Origin: Psychrobacter immobilis
GTDB lineage: Bacteria; Pseudomonadota; Gammaproteobacteria; Pseudomonadales; Moraxellaceae
NCBI RefSeq assembly: GCF_904846285.1
Contig: NZ_CAJHAD010000002.1
Coordinates: 1-64,000, forward strand
Length of the DNA stretch: 64,000 nucleotides
Reading direction: 5' to 3'
The notes beneath the pieces are model-generated. The model saw nothing but the letters and a program-made list of their open reading frames with translations, ran no database searches and was not told the origin of the DNA. Of this stretch, positions 55,108 through 63,802 are shown piece by piece; position 1 is the first letter of the stretch, and each line of letters opens with the position of its first letter. Position numbers and translations under genes: made by a program.

Positions 55108-56134
55108 TTTAAGTACGATGACGCTAAAAGATAAACATAAAAGCGATATCAAAGTGCTGGTAGTCGCAGAAGACCATCAGCAGCGTATGGCTTTTTCTGA
55201 TACGGTGCGTAGTTGTGGTTTACAGTTGGTCGACTGCGTATCACGGGTACAGTTGCAAGAAAAACTCAAGAGCTATGCAGTGCCTATCGATATTTGGCTA
55301 ATCGACGGCGATTATGATAATGATATGGCGCTAGCGACAGCCGCTTCCAAACCTACCGCCGTTTTAGTAGGTTTTAGTCAAGCGCCGTATCTCAACGAGG
55401 CGCAGCAATATGCCAAGTGGCAGCGTAAACTAAAGCGTAAGCTTGCTCAAATGCTGGCTTTACCCATGCTAGTCGATAATATCCCGTATGAGAAAAATAC
55501 TGCCTATGAAAATGAAGCCAAAGATTGGCATTATGTGGTATTTTTAGGTGCTTCTATGGGCGGGCCTAGTGCGGTCAAAGAATTTTTAGACCATTTGTCA
55601 CCTGTACTACCTGTGAGTATTTTATTAGCTCATCATTTTAATCAAACCATGATTAGTACCCTACCGCGTATATTAAACCGCCATAATGAGTGGCGTTGTC
55701 AGCTGATTACCTCCTCGCAGCGCTTGCGTGCTGGTCAATGTTTGATTGTACCGATTGATAAACAAATAGTTTGCGATTCAACTGGGCGTATCATTTTGTT
55801 AGATCAAGCGTGGGAGGGCGACTATAAACCTGCTATTGGTCAAATTCTTAAAAATACCAGCGATGTTTATGGCAGTGAGCTTATCAATATTATCTTTTCC
55901 GGTATGGGTAACGATGGTACGCAGTATCTGGATTTAATCCAAGATAATGACAGTCAATTGTGGGCGCAAGACCCAAGTCTAAGTACTTGCTCGAGTCAGC
56001 CGCAAGCGATTATTGATTCAGGGTATTGTCAGTTTGTCGGTAGCCCTATAGCATTAGCAGAAAGACTTACCGATTATATTGCTGAAAAGGCGGCAAGCGC
56101 CTCTTCGGATTCATTTATTGTGAGCGACTTATGA
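55097..56134 (+). CDS. chpB: CheB-type methylesterase ChpB
   Basis: A 345-residue methylesterase. The catalytic triad is Ser in LGASMGGPSAV (about 154), His in LAHHFNQT (about 180) and Asp in GMGNDGTQYL (about 275). The N-terminal domain has a receiver-like outline (VLVVAEDHQQR, IWLIDGDYD) but lacks the normal phospho-site pattern. It removes methyl groups from PilJ and balances PilK. The start overlaps chpA by 11 bases and the stop overlaps chpC in ATGA, so all are coupled. Confidence 0.92.
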   Translation: MKDSLSTMTLKDKHKSDIKVLVVAEDHQQRMAFSDTVRSCGLQLVDCVSRVQLQEKLKSYAVPIDIWLIDGDYDNDMALATAASKPTAVLVGFSQAPYLNEAQQYAKWQRKLKRKLAQMLALPMLVDNIPYEKNTAYENEAKDWHYVVFLGASMGGPSAVKEFLDHLSPVLPVSILLAHHFNQTMISTLPRILNRHNEWRCQLITSSQRLRAGQCLIVPIDKQIVCDSTGRIILLDQAWEGDYKPAIGQILKNTSDVYGSELINIIFSGMGNDGTQYLDLIQDNDSQLWAQDPSLSTCSSQPQAIIDSGYCQFVGSPIALAERLTDYIAEKAASASSDSFIVSDL

Positions 56135-56634
56135 AACAGATTTTAAAGCATTCGTTTGAGGCAGTGAGCTTACTGACCACCAATAATGGTATGCTCGACG
56201 TGACGATTGTCCCCGCTGTTGACCAACCGGATTGGATTATTCCTAGCAGTTTAATTTTGAATGTCGATGAATGTAGCGAACATACATGGAATTATGAATG
56301 GCAACAACAAGAAGTCGCTGTCTTCCATCTAATGCCGCGCCATCAAACGCCGGACAAAATGATTGTCTTAGAAGGTAATACCTCTGCGCACCGTATTGCG
56401 CTACAGACAGCAGGCGAGCTACGCCAACTTCAGGCGCGTATCTCTGATGTCAAAGATATCGACCTGCCTGACCATTTCATTAAAACAGATGACAAAATCG
56501 ATGATGTTCAGGAACGCGTACAAGAAGATGTTGTGCTATCCTATCTATTTCAAACGGTTATGATTGATAACACGCTATACATGGTGCCGGATTTGGATAA
56601 AATCGCCCATCAATTGGTTGATTTAGACAGCTAA
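56131..56634 (+). CDS. chpC: CheW-like adaptor ChpC
   Basis: A 167-residue CheW-like protein: WIIPSSLILNVDECSEHTWNYEW and EVAVFHLMPRHQT, with a C-terminal LFQTVMIDNTLYMVPDLDKIAHQL. ChpC is an accessory adaptor in the Pseudomonas Pil-Chp system. It overlaps chpB by 4 bases (ATGA). The Pseudomonas chpD and chpE genes do not follow here. Confidence 0.85.
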   Translation: MKQILKHSFEAVSLLTTNNGMLDVTIVPAVDQPDWIIPSSLILNVDECSEHTWNYEWQQQEVAVFHLMPRHQTPDKMIVLEGNTSAHRIALQTAGELRQLQARISDVKDIDLPDHFIKTDDKIDDVQERVQEDVVLSYLFQTVMIDNTLYMVPDLDKIAHQLVDLDS

Positions 56635-56676
56635 TTTGCTCATGATTATATTGTTTAAAATAGTTTTTTATCTTCA

Positions 56677-56704
56677 GCCCTAAGATTATTTAGGGTGTTT
56701 CTTT
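56677..56704 (+). terminator. Weak terminator after the pil-chp cluster
   Basis: GCCCTAA at 56677-56683 pairs with TTAGGGT at 56690-56696 around a short loop, followed by GTTTCTTT. The tail is not a pure T run, so termination may be leaky. Confidence 0.55.
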
Positions 56705-56722
56705 ATCAGCCAATCATTATTT

Positions 56723-56778
56723 AGCAATATAAGTTTAACAATATAAGTTTAACAATATAAGTCTAGCAGTATTAGTAA
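56723..56778. repeat. 14-bp tandem repeats upstream of the cytochrome b561 gene
   Basis: Four units AACAATATAAGTTT (first and last with changes) start at 56723, 56737, 56751 and 56765. Confidence 0.8.
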
Positions 56779-56832
56779 GCGTCAATTAGCACTTATGAGT
56801 ACCAATGAACAATAGGGATGATAAAGTACACT

Positions 56833-57360
56833 ATGAATAACATTAATTCGAATCTGACAAAGTGGTCGCTCGCTAGTCGAGTTTTTCATTGGATTAGCGC
56901 TATTTTATTACTGGTCACTTGGATCATGATACTTTTATATGACAATCTTGATAGCAAAGTTTATATTGGATTGCACAAGGCATTTGGGATCAGTTTATTG
57001 TTTTGGATGCTTGCACGCGTCATCAATCGTATGTTTACTAAAGCGCCGCCAGCAGTTGCTATGCCAAAATGGCAGATGCTACTCTCACAGTTATCACACT
57101 TTGTTTTATACGCCTTATTAATCGCGATGCCAACGGCAGGCCTACTGATGTCCGTCTATGGCGGTAGAGCCGTTGACATATTTGGCTTATTCCAAATTCC
57201 CGTATTTGTGACGCCAGATAGGGGCTTAGCTCGAATTTTTAATGATTGGCACACGGATATTCTATGGCCAATGATTATTGCCTTTACCGTGATTCATATT
57301 GGCGCCGCTTTATACCATCAGTTTATCAAAAAAGACAATCTTATGGCGCGTATGAAATAG
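56833..57360 (+). CDS. Cytochrome b561 (diheme membrane protein)
   Basis: A 175-residue protein with four hydrophobic segments. Histidines that can bind two b haems are His19 (RVFHW), His48 (GLHKAFG), His89 (LSHFVLY) and His155/His162 (VIHIGAALYHQF), as in E. coli CybB-type cytochromes, which oxidise ubiquinol and pass electrons, possibly to superoxide. ATG 56818 opens the frame; ATG 56833 is used because it gives the usual CybB-like N-terminus, but the site is weak for both. Single gene with a terminator. Confidence 0.9.
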   Translation: MNNINSNLTKWSLASRVFHWISAILLLVTWIMILLYDNLDSKVYIGLHKAFGISLLFWMLARVINRMFTKAPPAVAMPKWQMLLSQLSHFVLYALLIAMPTAGLLMSVYGGRAVDIFGLFQIPVFVTPDRGLARIFNDWHTDILWPMIIAFTVIHIGAALYHQFIKKDNLMARMK

Positions 57361-57390
57361 CGGGCTATAGATAAGAAAAAACATGTATAA

Positions 57391-57427
57391 AAAAGCCCTA
57401 AGCATAATACTTAGAGCTTTTCTTTGT
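57391..57427. terminator. Bidirectional terminator between cytochrome b561 and minE
   Basis: AAAAGCCCTAAG (57391-57402) pairs with 57410-57421 with one internal mismatch; T-rich on both strands. Confidence 0.75.
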
Positions 57428-57484
57428 GGCAGTAAAAATATGAGTTTATCACTAATATAGTGAATACCTATAAAATAAATCAGT

Positions 57485-57778
57485 CTACTTTTTATGCTCA
57501 GGTAAACTAATATTCATCTCAAGTACATCTAAGCTGTCTTCAGAGCGATGGTTGATATTGACATCATCAATCTGTACGCCATTGACATACTTATTGACCA
57601 CTTCTAGTATTTCACGTTTCATTTTTTCGATACGGTCAGCGGTTAGGCGATTATTTAAGCGGTTTTCGCTTGCAACAATAACCTTTAGACGTTCAGTGGC
57701 CATATTGGCGCTGCCAGTGTTATTGCCGTCGTCAGTACCGAATAGGCTACTCCAAAATCCTTTTTTCTTACTCATCAT
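57485..57778 (-). CDS. minE: Division site topology factor MinE
   Basis: A 97-residue protein. The amphipathic N-terminal segment WSSLFG is followed by [15 protein letters not shown], the MinD-contact region, and then the topological domain [13 protein letters not shown]. MinE drives the pole-to-pole oscillation of MinD. The ATG overlaps the minD stop by one base (TAATG), so translation is coupled. A terminator follows. Confidence 0.95.
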   Translation of the reverse strand: MMSKKKGFWSSLFGTDDGNNTGSANMATERLKVIVASENRLNNRLTADRIEKMKREILEVVNKYVNGVQIDDVNINHRSEDSLDVLEMNISLPEHKK

Positions 57779-58590
57779 TAACCCCCAAACCAGCGCTGTA
57801 GTAGACCCTTTTTCTTCACATCAATATGACGTAATGGTCGCTCTTCTCCTAAGAAACGGGCGACGATATCGTCATAACATTGACCTGCCACAGAGTCGGT
57901 ATAATGAATCACTGGCTCACCGTGGTTAGAAGCTTCAAGCACTGAATGACTCTCAGGAACTACGCCAAGTAACGGCACTTTTAGAATATCATTAGAGATG
58001 GTATCGATATCCATCATCTCGTTAGCTGCTGCACGGTCAGCATTATAGCGGGTGATAATCAGATGCTCACGTACCGTTCCTTGATTTTCAATTACTTTTT
58101 TGGTTTGGCTTTGTAAGATACCAATGATACGGTCCGAGTCACGTACGGAAGAAATTTCAGGGTTGGTCACGATAATAGCTTCATCAGCATGATACATTGC
58201 CAGCTGCGCCCCACGTTCGATACCAGCAGGTGAGTCACAGATGATATAGTCAAATTGCTTCGATAGCTCGTCCATAACCTCTGCTACACCTTCGTCCGTC
58301 AACGCATCTTTATCACGCGTCTGACTGGCAGGCAGGATATATAGATTTTCCAGTTGCTTGTCTTTAACCAAGGCTTGCGATAGGCGTGCACTACCATTGA
58401 TGACATCGACAAAGTCATAAACAATTCGATTTTCGCAGCCCATAATCAAGTCTAGATTACGTAAGCCTACATCAAAATCGATAACAACCGTCTTATAGCC
58501 ACGTAATGCTAAACCGGCGGCAAAAGAAGCACTGGTTGTGGTTTTGCCCACACCGCCTTTACCCGAAGTGATTACAACAATCTTCGCCAC
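57778..58590 (-). CDS. minD: Septum site-determining ATPase MinD
   Basis: A 270-residue ParA/MinD ATPase. The deviant Walker A is GKGGVGKTT, followed by [20 protein letters not shown] and [10 protein letters not shown]. The C-terminal amphipathic helix [11 protein letters not shown] binds the membrane. The start is a GTG with AGGAG 9 bases upstream. It recruits MinC and is displaced by MinE. Confidence 0.97.
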   Translation of the reverse strand: MAKIVVITSGKGGVGKTTTSASFAAGLALRGYKTVVIDFDVGLRNLDLIMGCENRIVYDFVDVINGSARLSQALVKDKQLENLYILPASQTRDKDALTDEGVAEVMDELSKQFDYIICDSPAGIERGAQLAMYHADEAIIVTNPEISSVRDSDRIIGILQSQTKKVIENQGTVREHLIITRYNADRAAANEMMDIDTISNDILKVPLLGVVPESHSVLEASNHGEPVIHYTDSVAGQCYDDIVARFLGEERPLRHIDVKKKGLLQRWFGG

Positions 58591-59035
58591 AATGGCACAC
58601 TCCTATGAATTGATGGGATATTTATTAGATGAAACATTTTAGATGAAACAGCATGGATGTAAAGTAGCACAATTACTCGTCGTTTACCTAGCGTATATGT
58701 GCTATCTGCGAGCGTAAGCCTAGCATAAATATACAAAAACTTATAGCGAGTCTGTATTTGAGCACAAAAACAGCGGACGTATAATATTTATGCTCGCTGT
58801 AAGTACAGATATTAAATAGTTAAAGAGCCATCTAATATTTGTGTTTGAAGCCCATATGTATAGTGTAGCGTAAATAGTGGCAGAGCTAAAAATTCATCAT
58901 AGCGCAGTTTTGTTAAATAAACTTACCACACTATTAATCAAACAATTTGTAGGTCGAATGAGTCTCTATAAACCCATTTATCTAAACTGATACCAACAAA
59001 ACTGACTTTTAAGAAATTGTAACTTTATACACAGC
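58591..59035. other. Intergenic region between minC and minD
   Basis: These 445 bases separate minC from minD, which are usually adjacent. A direct repeat TTAGATGAAACA occurs twice near 58626-58650. I see no gene or clear terminator. Confidence 0.55.
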
Positions 59036-59914
59036 TTAAGCGTTGTCCATGACGGTAAAGACCAAGCCTTCGCCTTCTAAATAACGCACTTCAACCGATT
59101 TATCAATCACATGTTCGGGTAGGTTGTCGCGTAAGCAGTACGTACCAGCGACTGATACCAATGATGGGTTAAATACTTGGCAGAAAATACGCGCGTCTTT
59201 ATCGCCAGTTGCGCCTGCGACTAAGCGACCTTGGGCACGACCATAAACATGTAAGTTATTGTCGGTAATGGCTTCGGCACCGCTATTGACACTATTGGTT
59301 AAAATTAAATCGCCGCCAACATGATTGAGGCTTTGTCCTGAGCGTAACATTTGATCATAGATGAGGCTAGTAATGTGCTCAGCGCTGATAAGCGTTTCAG
59401 CAGTCAAGGTGGTTTCGGCTACTTCAGGTATCGCGCTTGCTGCAACAGTTTGGCTATCTGCTGTTGAGCCAATATTATCGGCAGTAGAGCTTGCAGAGTC
59501 GTTAGCAGGTGTCGACTGTGCGCTGTCTTTTGAGGCTGCTAATTGGCTTAACTGTGTAGTGGCTTTTTTACTTGGTAAAATACGCTCGATACGCTTGCCA
59601 TCAGCGGGGAATATCGCCAAGCGTAGCTCGCGTGCTTGGGTGTCAAGTAAACCGGTGACCACGCCGATAGGTTGCAAACCCCACGACCAAAGCAGCTCTA
59701 CCAACGCCGATAAATCCTGCTCAACTTCACTGTCAATCAATACTGGGATATTGCTGTTCTTGTTACTCAGTGTGGTTTCAAGCTGGCTGGCAATCGCCGT
59801 AAAATCAGCAGTGCTAAACTGTACCCGTGAGAAGGTTAGCATCTTGCCATAAAAGGCTAAAGCTGGCGTGTTAGGTGAGGCTAGGGCCTGTTGCTCATTG
59901 TCTGAAATCGTCAT
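59036..59914 (-). CDS. minC: Septum inhibitor MinC
   Basis: A 292-residue MinC. The N-terminal FtsZ-inhibiting domain (LALVELLWSWGLQPIGVVTG-like, about 30-110) is joined by a long Ala/Ser/Thr/Asp-rich linker (about 125-185) to the beta-helical dimer domain DQMLRSGQSLNHVGGDLILT, AEAITDNNLHVYGRAQGRL, ARIFCQVFNPSLVSVAGTY. The start at 59914 has GAGGA 8 bases upstream, better than an ATG at 59953. It is separated from minD by 445 bases, which is unusual. Confidence 0.95.
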   Translation of the reverse strand: MTISDNEQQALASPNTPALAFYGKMLTFSRVQFSTADFTAIASQLETTLSNKNSNIPVLIDSEVEQDLSALVELLWSWGLQPIGVVTGLLDTQARELRLAIFPADGKRIERILPSKKATTQLSQLAASKDSAQSTPANDSASSTADNIGSTADSQTVAASAIPEVAETTLTAETLISAEHITSLIYDQMLRSGQSLNHVGGDLILTNSVNSGAEAITDNNLHVYGRAQGRLVAGATGDKDARIFCQVFNPSLVSVAGTYCLRDNLPEHVIDKSVEVRYLEGEGLVFTVMDNA

Positions 59915-60023
59915 AATATAAATCCTCAAAAATGGTCGTATTGCGCTGTTCAAGGTGCCGTTTTTGCCTTGGCATCTAGCATCAAAGTATGGCTAGCAAA
60001 AAATCTAATTCTTATTAAAAACA

Positions 60024-61124
60024 CTATAAATTAAGCATGTCCTGATGCTTCCACTGCTGCACCTTTATTTGGGCTTCAAATTCATCCAAACCATTAGCGA
60101 TAATGCTAGAGATTAATGTATCAAGCGCACTGTTGTCGGTATCGATTTGAGCAACGCCACTAGCAATAGCGACCATCAAAGCATCGATACGTTCGGCGTC
60201 AAGAAGGCGCTCGTTAAGCGCATACACCACGTTTTCACCAATATTATGCCCGACATGCTGAAGCTGGGATTCAATTAAAGTACCAGCAATGGGTATCATA
60301 CGCAGGTAGCGGCGTAGTTCAGGCGTATTGGCCAAGCCTTCTTTAATGGCATTGCCCATTTCAGTGGCAATAATGGTGCCGCCGCCCGATGACTCGGTCA
60401 TTGCTTGGAGTTTCGGTGCCAGCTCTTTACGCAGTAGCGATAGCACCGCCGCCTCAATCTCATTGCGATTGCGCGCGATGGTAGATTCAATAAACGATTT
60501 ATGAGTGTTAGGGTCGGTGAGCTGTTGCCGGAAAGTCTGAATGGTCGTTAAGATAACGCGGTCAGACAGCTCTTCTAAGAGTAAGTCGATATAAAAGTTA
60601 ATGCGGTTAATCCACGGCTGCGGCAATACTTGATAACCTAGCTGATATAATCGGCGTCCGATAATTACCGCGCGAAATAAACGCAGGGCGCGCAGCTGCG
60701 GGAAACAGCCTAACACTTCATACCAATGGACAAAAGGGAAAAAGAACCAGCGGTAATAGACCTTTTCTTTAATGGCAATCGCCCAGCGTAACAGTAGCTC
60801 TGCAATCAAGAATAGCGTAAAGAAACCGCCGGCTGTCCGCAACGAATCATGAATATGATTTTGATACCAGTTTAATGCTTCGCTCAGGCTCAACCACTGC
60901 GCTGTATTACTACTAAAATTACTCATCAAAATAGCGTCAATACTGATTAATAATAAATCAATACTGATGGCGATAATCATGACGATATCATAAGTCAGCT
61001 TCAAGCGATTGGGCTTGGGACGGTTTGGTCTTGGTGGTGAACTATTCGATAATTCTGAGGACTGATTGCGCGCGGACGTTGATTGTAGAGGCGCGCTGGT
61101 AGTAGAAGAGACGGGCACAGTCAT
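60024..61124 (-). CDS. Voltage-sensor-like membrane protein without a pore
   Basis: A 366-residue protein. A Pro/Ser-rich N-terminus (1-40) is followed by four hydrophobic segments that resemble an S1-S4 sensor: S1 about 43-67, S2 about 99-117 with Glu109 and Arg113, S3 about 126-140, and S4 about 144-160 with Arg145, 148, 151, 157 and 158. No pore helix or TVGYG-type filter follows. Residues 170-366 are soluble and helical (LLLEELSDRVILTT, GLANTPELRRYLRMIPIAG). I know no named family. It lies 110 bases downstream of minC on the same strand order, transcribed before it. Confidence 0.6.
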   Translation of the reverse strand: MTVPVSSTTSAPLQSTSARNQSSELSNSSPPRPNRPKPNRLKLTYDIVMIIAISIDLLLISIDAILMSNFSSNTAQWLSLSEALNWYQNHIHDSLRTAGGFFTLFLIAELLLRWAIAIKEKVYYRWFFFPFVHWYEVLGCFPQLRALRLFRAVIIGRRLYQLGYQVLPQPWINRINFYIDLLLEELSDRVILTTIQTFRQQLTDPNTHKSFIESTIARNRNEIEAAVLSLLRKELAPKLQAMTESSGGGTIIATEMGNAIKEGLANTPELRRYLRMIPIAGTLIESQLQHVGHNIGENVVYALNERLLDAERIDALMVAIASGVAQIDTDNSALDTLISSIIANGLDEFEAQIKVQQWKHQDMLNL

Positions 61125-61342
61125 ACCTTATTAAGTAGTAAATGGCATCAGTAGTGAATCGCTTTATGCCAATCACTACCAAATAAACAACGAGTTTTAA
61201 TGGCTATTCACATTATCAATGAATCATGCCAAAAAACAAGCCGTCTACCATTATAATTTGGTATTTTAGCCATTATCTTTTTACATAAAAATCAGTCGGC
61301 CATTTTAGCCGACTAAAAGAGTAGAGTGTTTTTCGTGTTGTT

Positions 61343-62341
61343 TTAAGCTTGGTGCGTTTTATCAACCGCCACGTCATCAACCGCTTTGTCATTAACCACT
61401 GTGTCATTAAACTCAGCAAGCATCTCCGTGATGCGTTTGTCTTTTTGTCGCCAAATTTGCTCAACCCACTCAAACATTTGCGCCTTAACTGCGTCATCGT
61501 TTTCATAACCACCGTTTTGAATACCAGTCGACAGCTCGTCAGGTATTTCAATATGGCGAACATCGACGCCTAAGCGTTTGATATTACCTTTCCACAAATC
61601 ACCATAGCTTGGCACGCCGTCAGGGTAGACGATGGTCATATCTAAAATGCCATCGACATCAGCGCCCAAAGCATTAATCGCCAATGACAAACCACCAGCA
61701 CGTGGTTTTAATAGATGAGTATAGGGTGAGTTTTGCTTATCGTGTTTTTCTTGAGTAAAGCGCGTGCCTTCTAAATAGTTTAACAAGGTAAAGGGTTTGT
61801 CTTTTAATAATGCACAAGCACGCTTGGCTTCTTCGATATCTTTACCTTGAAGCGCAGGGTTCTTAGCAACGGCTTCTTTAGAGTGTCGGCGCATCATTGG
61901 GAAGTCCAAAAAGTAAAACGCCTGCCCAACGATAGGAATATAAATAAGCTCAAACTTGGTAAAAAAGCGGGTCAGCGGCAAGCGTTTTTCACTGATGTAT
62001 TGCACGATACTGGTATCCACCCATGATTGGTGGTTACTAACGAGCAGATATTTACCGTCCATATGAACATCATCAGGTAGATGAATGCGCCAGTCTTTAC
62101 GAGGCAAAATAGTATCGATCAACGCATTATTGCTACTAATCCAATGATTGGCGATTTTAATCACCGTTTTATCGGCGATAGGAGCGCCCGTCACGATTTT
62201 ACCAACGCCCATTAGCCATAATGGAATGCTCCCACCAAAGCTATTGGCAGCGATGACCCCAGTTGCTGTCGCAAGCGACATGGCTTTTCCCAACTTTGGA
62301 GCTCGGTTATGTATTTTTTGCATAGCTGCGTTCAAGCGCAT
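61343..62341 (-). CDS. PlsC-type lysophospholipid acyltransferase (YihG-like)
   Basis: A 332-residue acyltransferase. Motif I is NHQSWVDTS (HxxxxD), motif II is in FFTKFELIYIPIVGQAF, motif III is NYLEGTRFTQEKH and motif IV is LKPRAGGLSLA. An N-terminal hydrophobic segment (about 15-45) anchors it in the inner membrane. It would transfer an acyl chain to a lysophospholipid or 1-acylglycerol-3-phosphate; the YihG branch is best guess. ATG 62341 has AGGAAGG 8 bases upstream, so it is preferred to the TTG at 62347. The C-terminal tail is Asp/Val-rich. Confidence 0.88.
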   Translation of the reverse strand: MRLNAAMQKIHNRAPKLGKAMSLATATGVIAANSFGGSIPLWLMGVGKIVTGAPIADKTVIKIANHWISSNNALIDTILPRKDWRIHLPDDVHMDGKYLLVSNHQSWVDTSIVQYISEKRLPLTRFFTKFELIYIPIVGQAFYFLDFPMMRRHSKEAVAKNPALQGKDIEEAKRACALLKDKPFTLLNYLEGTRFTQEKHDKQNSPYTHLLKPRAGGLSLAINALGADVDGILDMTIVYPDGVPSYGDLWKGNIKRLGVDVRHIEIPDELSTGIQNGGYENDDAVKAQMFEWVEQIWRQKDKRITEMLAEFNDTVVNDKAVDDVAVDKTHQA

Positions 62342-62864
62342 ATCCAATCCCTTCCTGTTAATTTAACGAATCGTTCAGTCTTTCAAATTTTCTTTTTTAA
62401 TGGTTATCTTTAAGCCATTATTTTTAAATTATTCTTTTTCAGAGAACGTCAAAATGATTTTTTGATGCTGTAAAAATACTTTTGAAGATTAACGGTAGCC
62501 GAAACCTTATATAAGTTTGGTTATTATGCTGCTTATTATTATAAAACTCTCTCTTTACTCATTATTATACAGAGTGATTTTAGCAGAAAAAAATTAGAGT
62601 GTACGACTGTAAACGTGACTTGCGGTAACAAATTAGCTTTTTCAATCATCAATAACCTATCGACAGTTATGCACTTTCCATACATAGATGTGACAAAATA
62701 TTACACACAAATGGATGGTAATTGCCATAATAATAGCAAGTATAGATAAACATCTAATCGATACTGCTTATTGATAATAATTTTCATAAACTAGTCACTT
62801 TGATAAGCAGTATTTATAAAAAGCAAATTTATCTATCGATCTTTTCAACTTCAGAGGACATATT
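62342..62864. other. Intergenic region upstream of the OmpA-family lipoprotein gene
   Basis: These 523 AT-rich bases lie between divergent genes. An 11-bp inverted repeat (ATACTGCTTAT at 62761-62771 with 62803-62813) lies just before the lipoprotein gene and encloses a TTGATAATAATTTTCAT stretch. I see no ORF I can support. Confidence 0.6.
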
Positions 62865-63518
62865 ATGCGTAATACATTAATGATTGCAGTAGTAGCATCA
62901 GGTTTGGCTCTAAGCGGTTGTGCCACTGATCCATATACTGGTCAACAGACTCTTAACAAGTCAGCACTTGGCGCATTAGCTGGTGCAGCTGGTGGCGCGA
63001 CTATCTCAAAAGCAACAGGTGGTGACAAAACTGGTCGTGATGCTGCTATCGGTGCTGCACTAGGTGCTGGTGTTGGTTACTACATGGATCGTCAAGCCAA
63101 GCAACTTCAACAGCAAATGGCTGGTACTGGCGTGACAGTCACACCAAACGCTAACGGTAACATTGATTTGGTTATGCCAGGTAACATCACGTTCTCATTT
63201 GATGATGCTACTTTGAATAATTCATTTAAGCCAACACTTGATAAGCTTGCATCTACGATGAATGAGTACAACCAAAACACCATTACTATTGCTGGTCATA
63301 CTGACAGTAAAGGTGCTGATGCTTATAATATGGATTTGTCACGTAAACGCGCTTATGCCGTAGCGAACTATTTAAGTGCTCGCGGCGTGGCTTCTAACCG
63401 TATCAATGTAGTCGCTTATGGCGAGTCGCGTCCAGTTGCTGATAACAACAGTGAATATGGTCGTCAGCAAAACCGCCGTGTTGAGCTAACCGTTAACGCA
63501 CCAAATAGCGTTCGTTAA
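62865..63518 (+). CDS. OmpA-family lipoprotein with glycine zipper (YiaD-like)
   Basis: A 217-residue outer-membrane lipoprotein. The lipobox is LSGC at residue 19. A Gly/Ala zipper region follows (LGALAGAAGGATIS, GAALGAGVGYYMD). The C-terminal OmpA domain carries the peptidoglycan-binding motif TITIAGHTDSKGADAYN...LSRKRAYAVANYL and YGESRPVADN. It would link the outer membrane to the peptidoglycan. AGAGGA lies 6 bases before the ATG, and a terminator follows. Confidence 0.95.
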   Translation: MRNTLMIAVVASGLALSGCATDPYTGQQTLNKSALGALAGAAGGATISKATGGDKTGRDAAIGAALGAGVGYYMDRQAKQLQQQMAGTGVTVTPNANGNIDLVMPGNITFSFDDATLNNSFKPTLDKLASTMNEYNQNTITIAGHTDSKGADAYNMDLSRKRAYAVANYLSARGVASNRINVVAYGESRPVADNNSEYGRQQNRRVELTVNAPNSVR

Positions 63519-63555
63519 TCAATATTGAATGACTTCAGATAAAGAATTAGAAAAG

Positions 63556-63582
63556 AGACCAGCGCACAGCTGGTCTTTTTTT
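63556..63582 (+). terminator. Terminator of the OmpA-family lipoprotein gene
   Basis: AGACCAGC (63556-63563) pairs with GCTGGTCT (63569-63576) around a 5-base loop, followed by T8. Confidence 0.88.
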
Positions 63583-63802
63583 TCGCTTAAAATTTGTTCA
63601 ATCTTTTAAATTTATATTTGATAATAGTTATCAATAACATTATAATTCGCAGGTATTAAACTCTGCTAGTATTTAACGATATTGTGAAATCAGGATTTTT
63701 ACTCTGAACAATATCTGCTACTTACCTTGCTAAATTTTCTCCTTCTAATTCTCTAAACTTCTACTTTGCTATTTTATCTAGTGTATCTCATCGAGGACGT
63801 GT

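Noticed and set aside
62771..62800. Fur box upstream of the OmpA-family gene
   Set aside because: The match to the 19-base consensus is partial and could arise by chance in AT-rich DNA.
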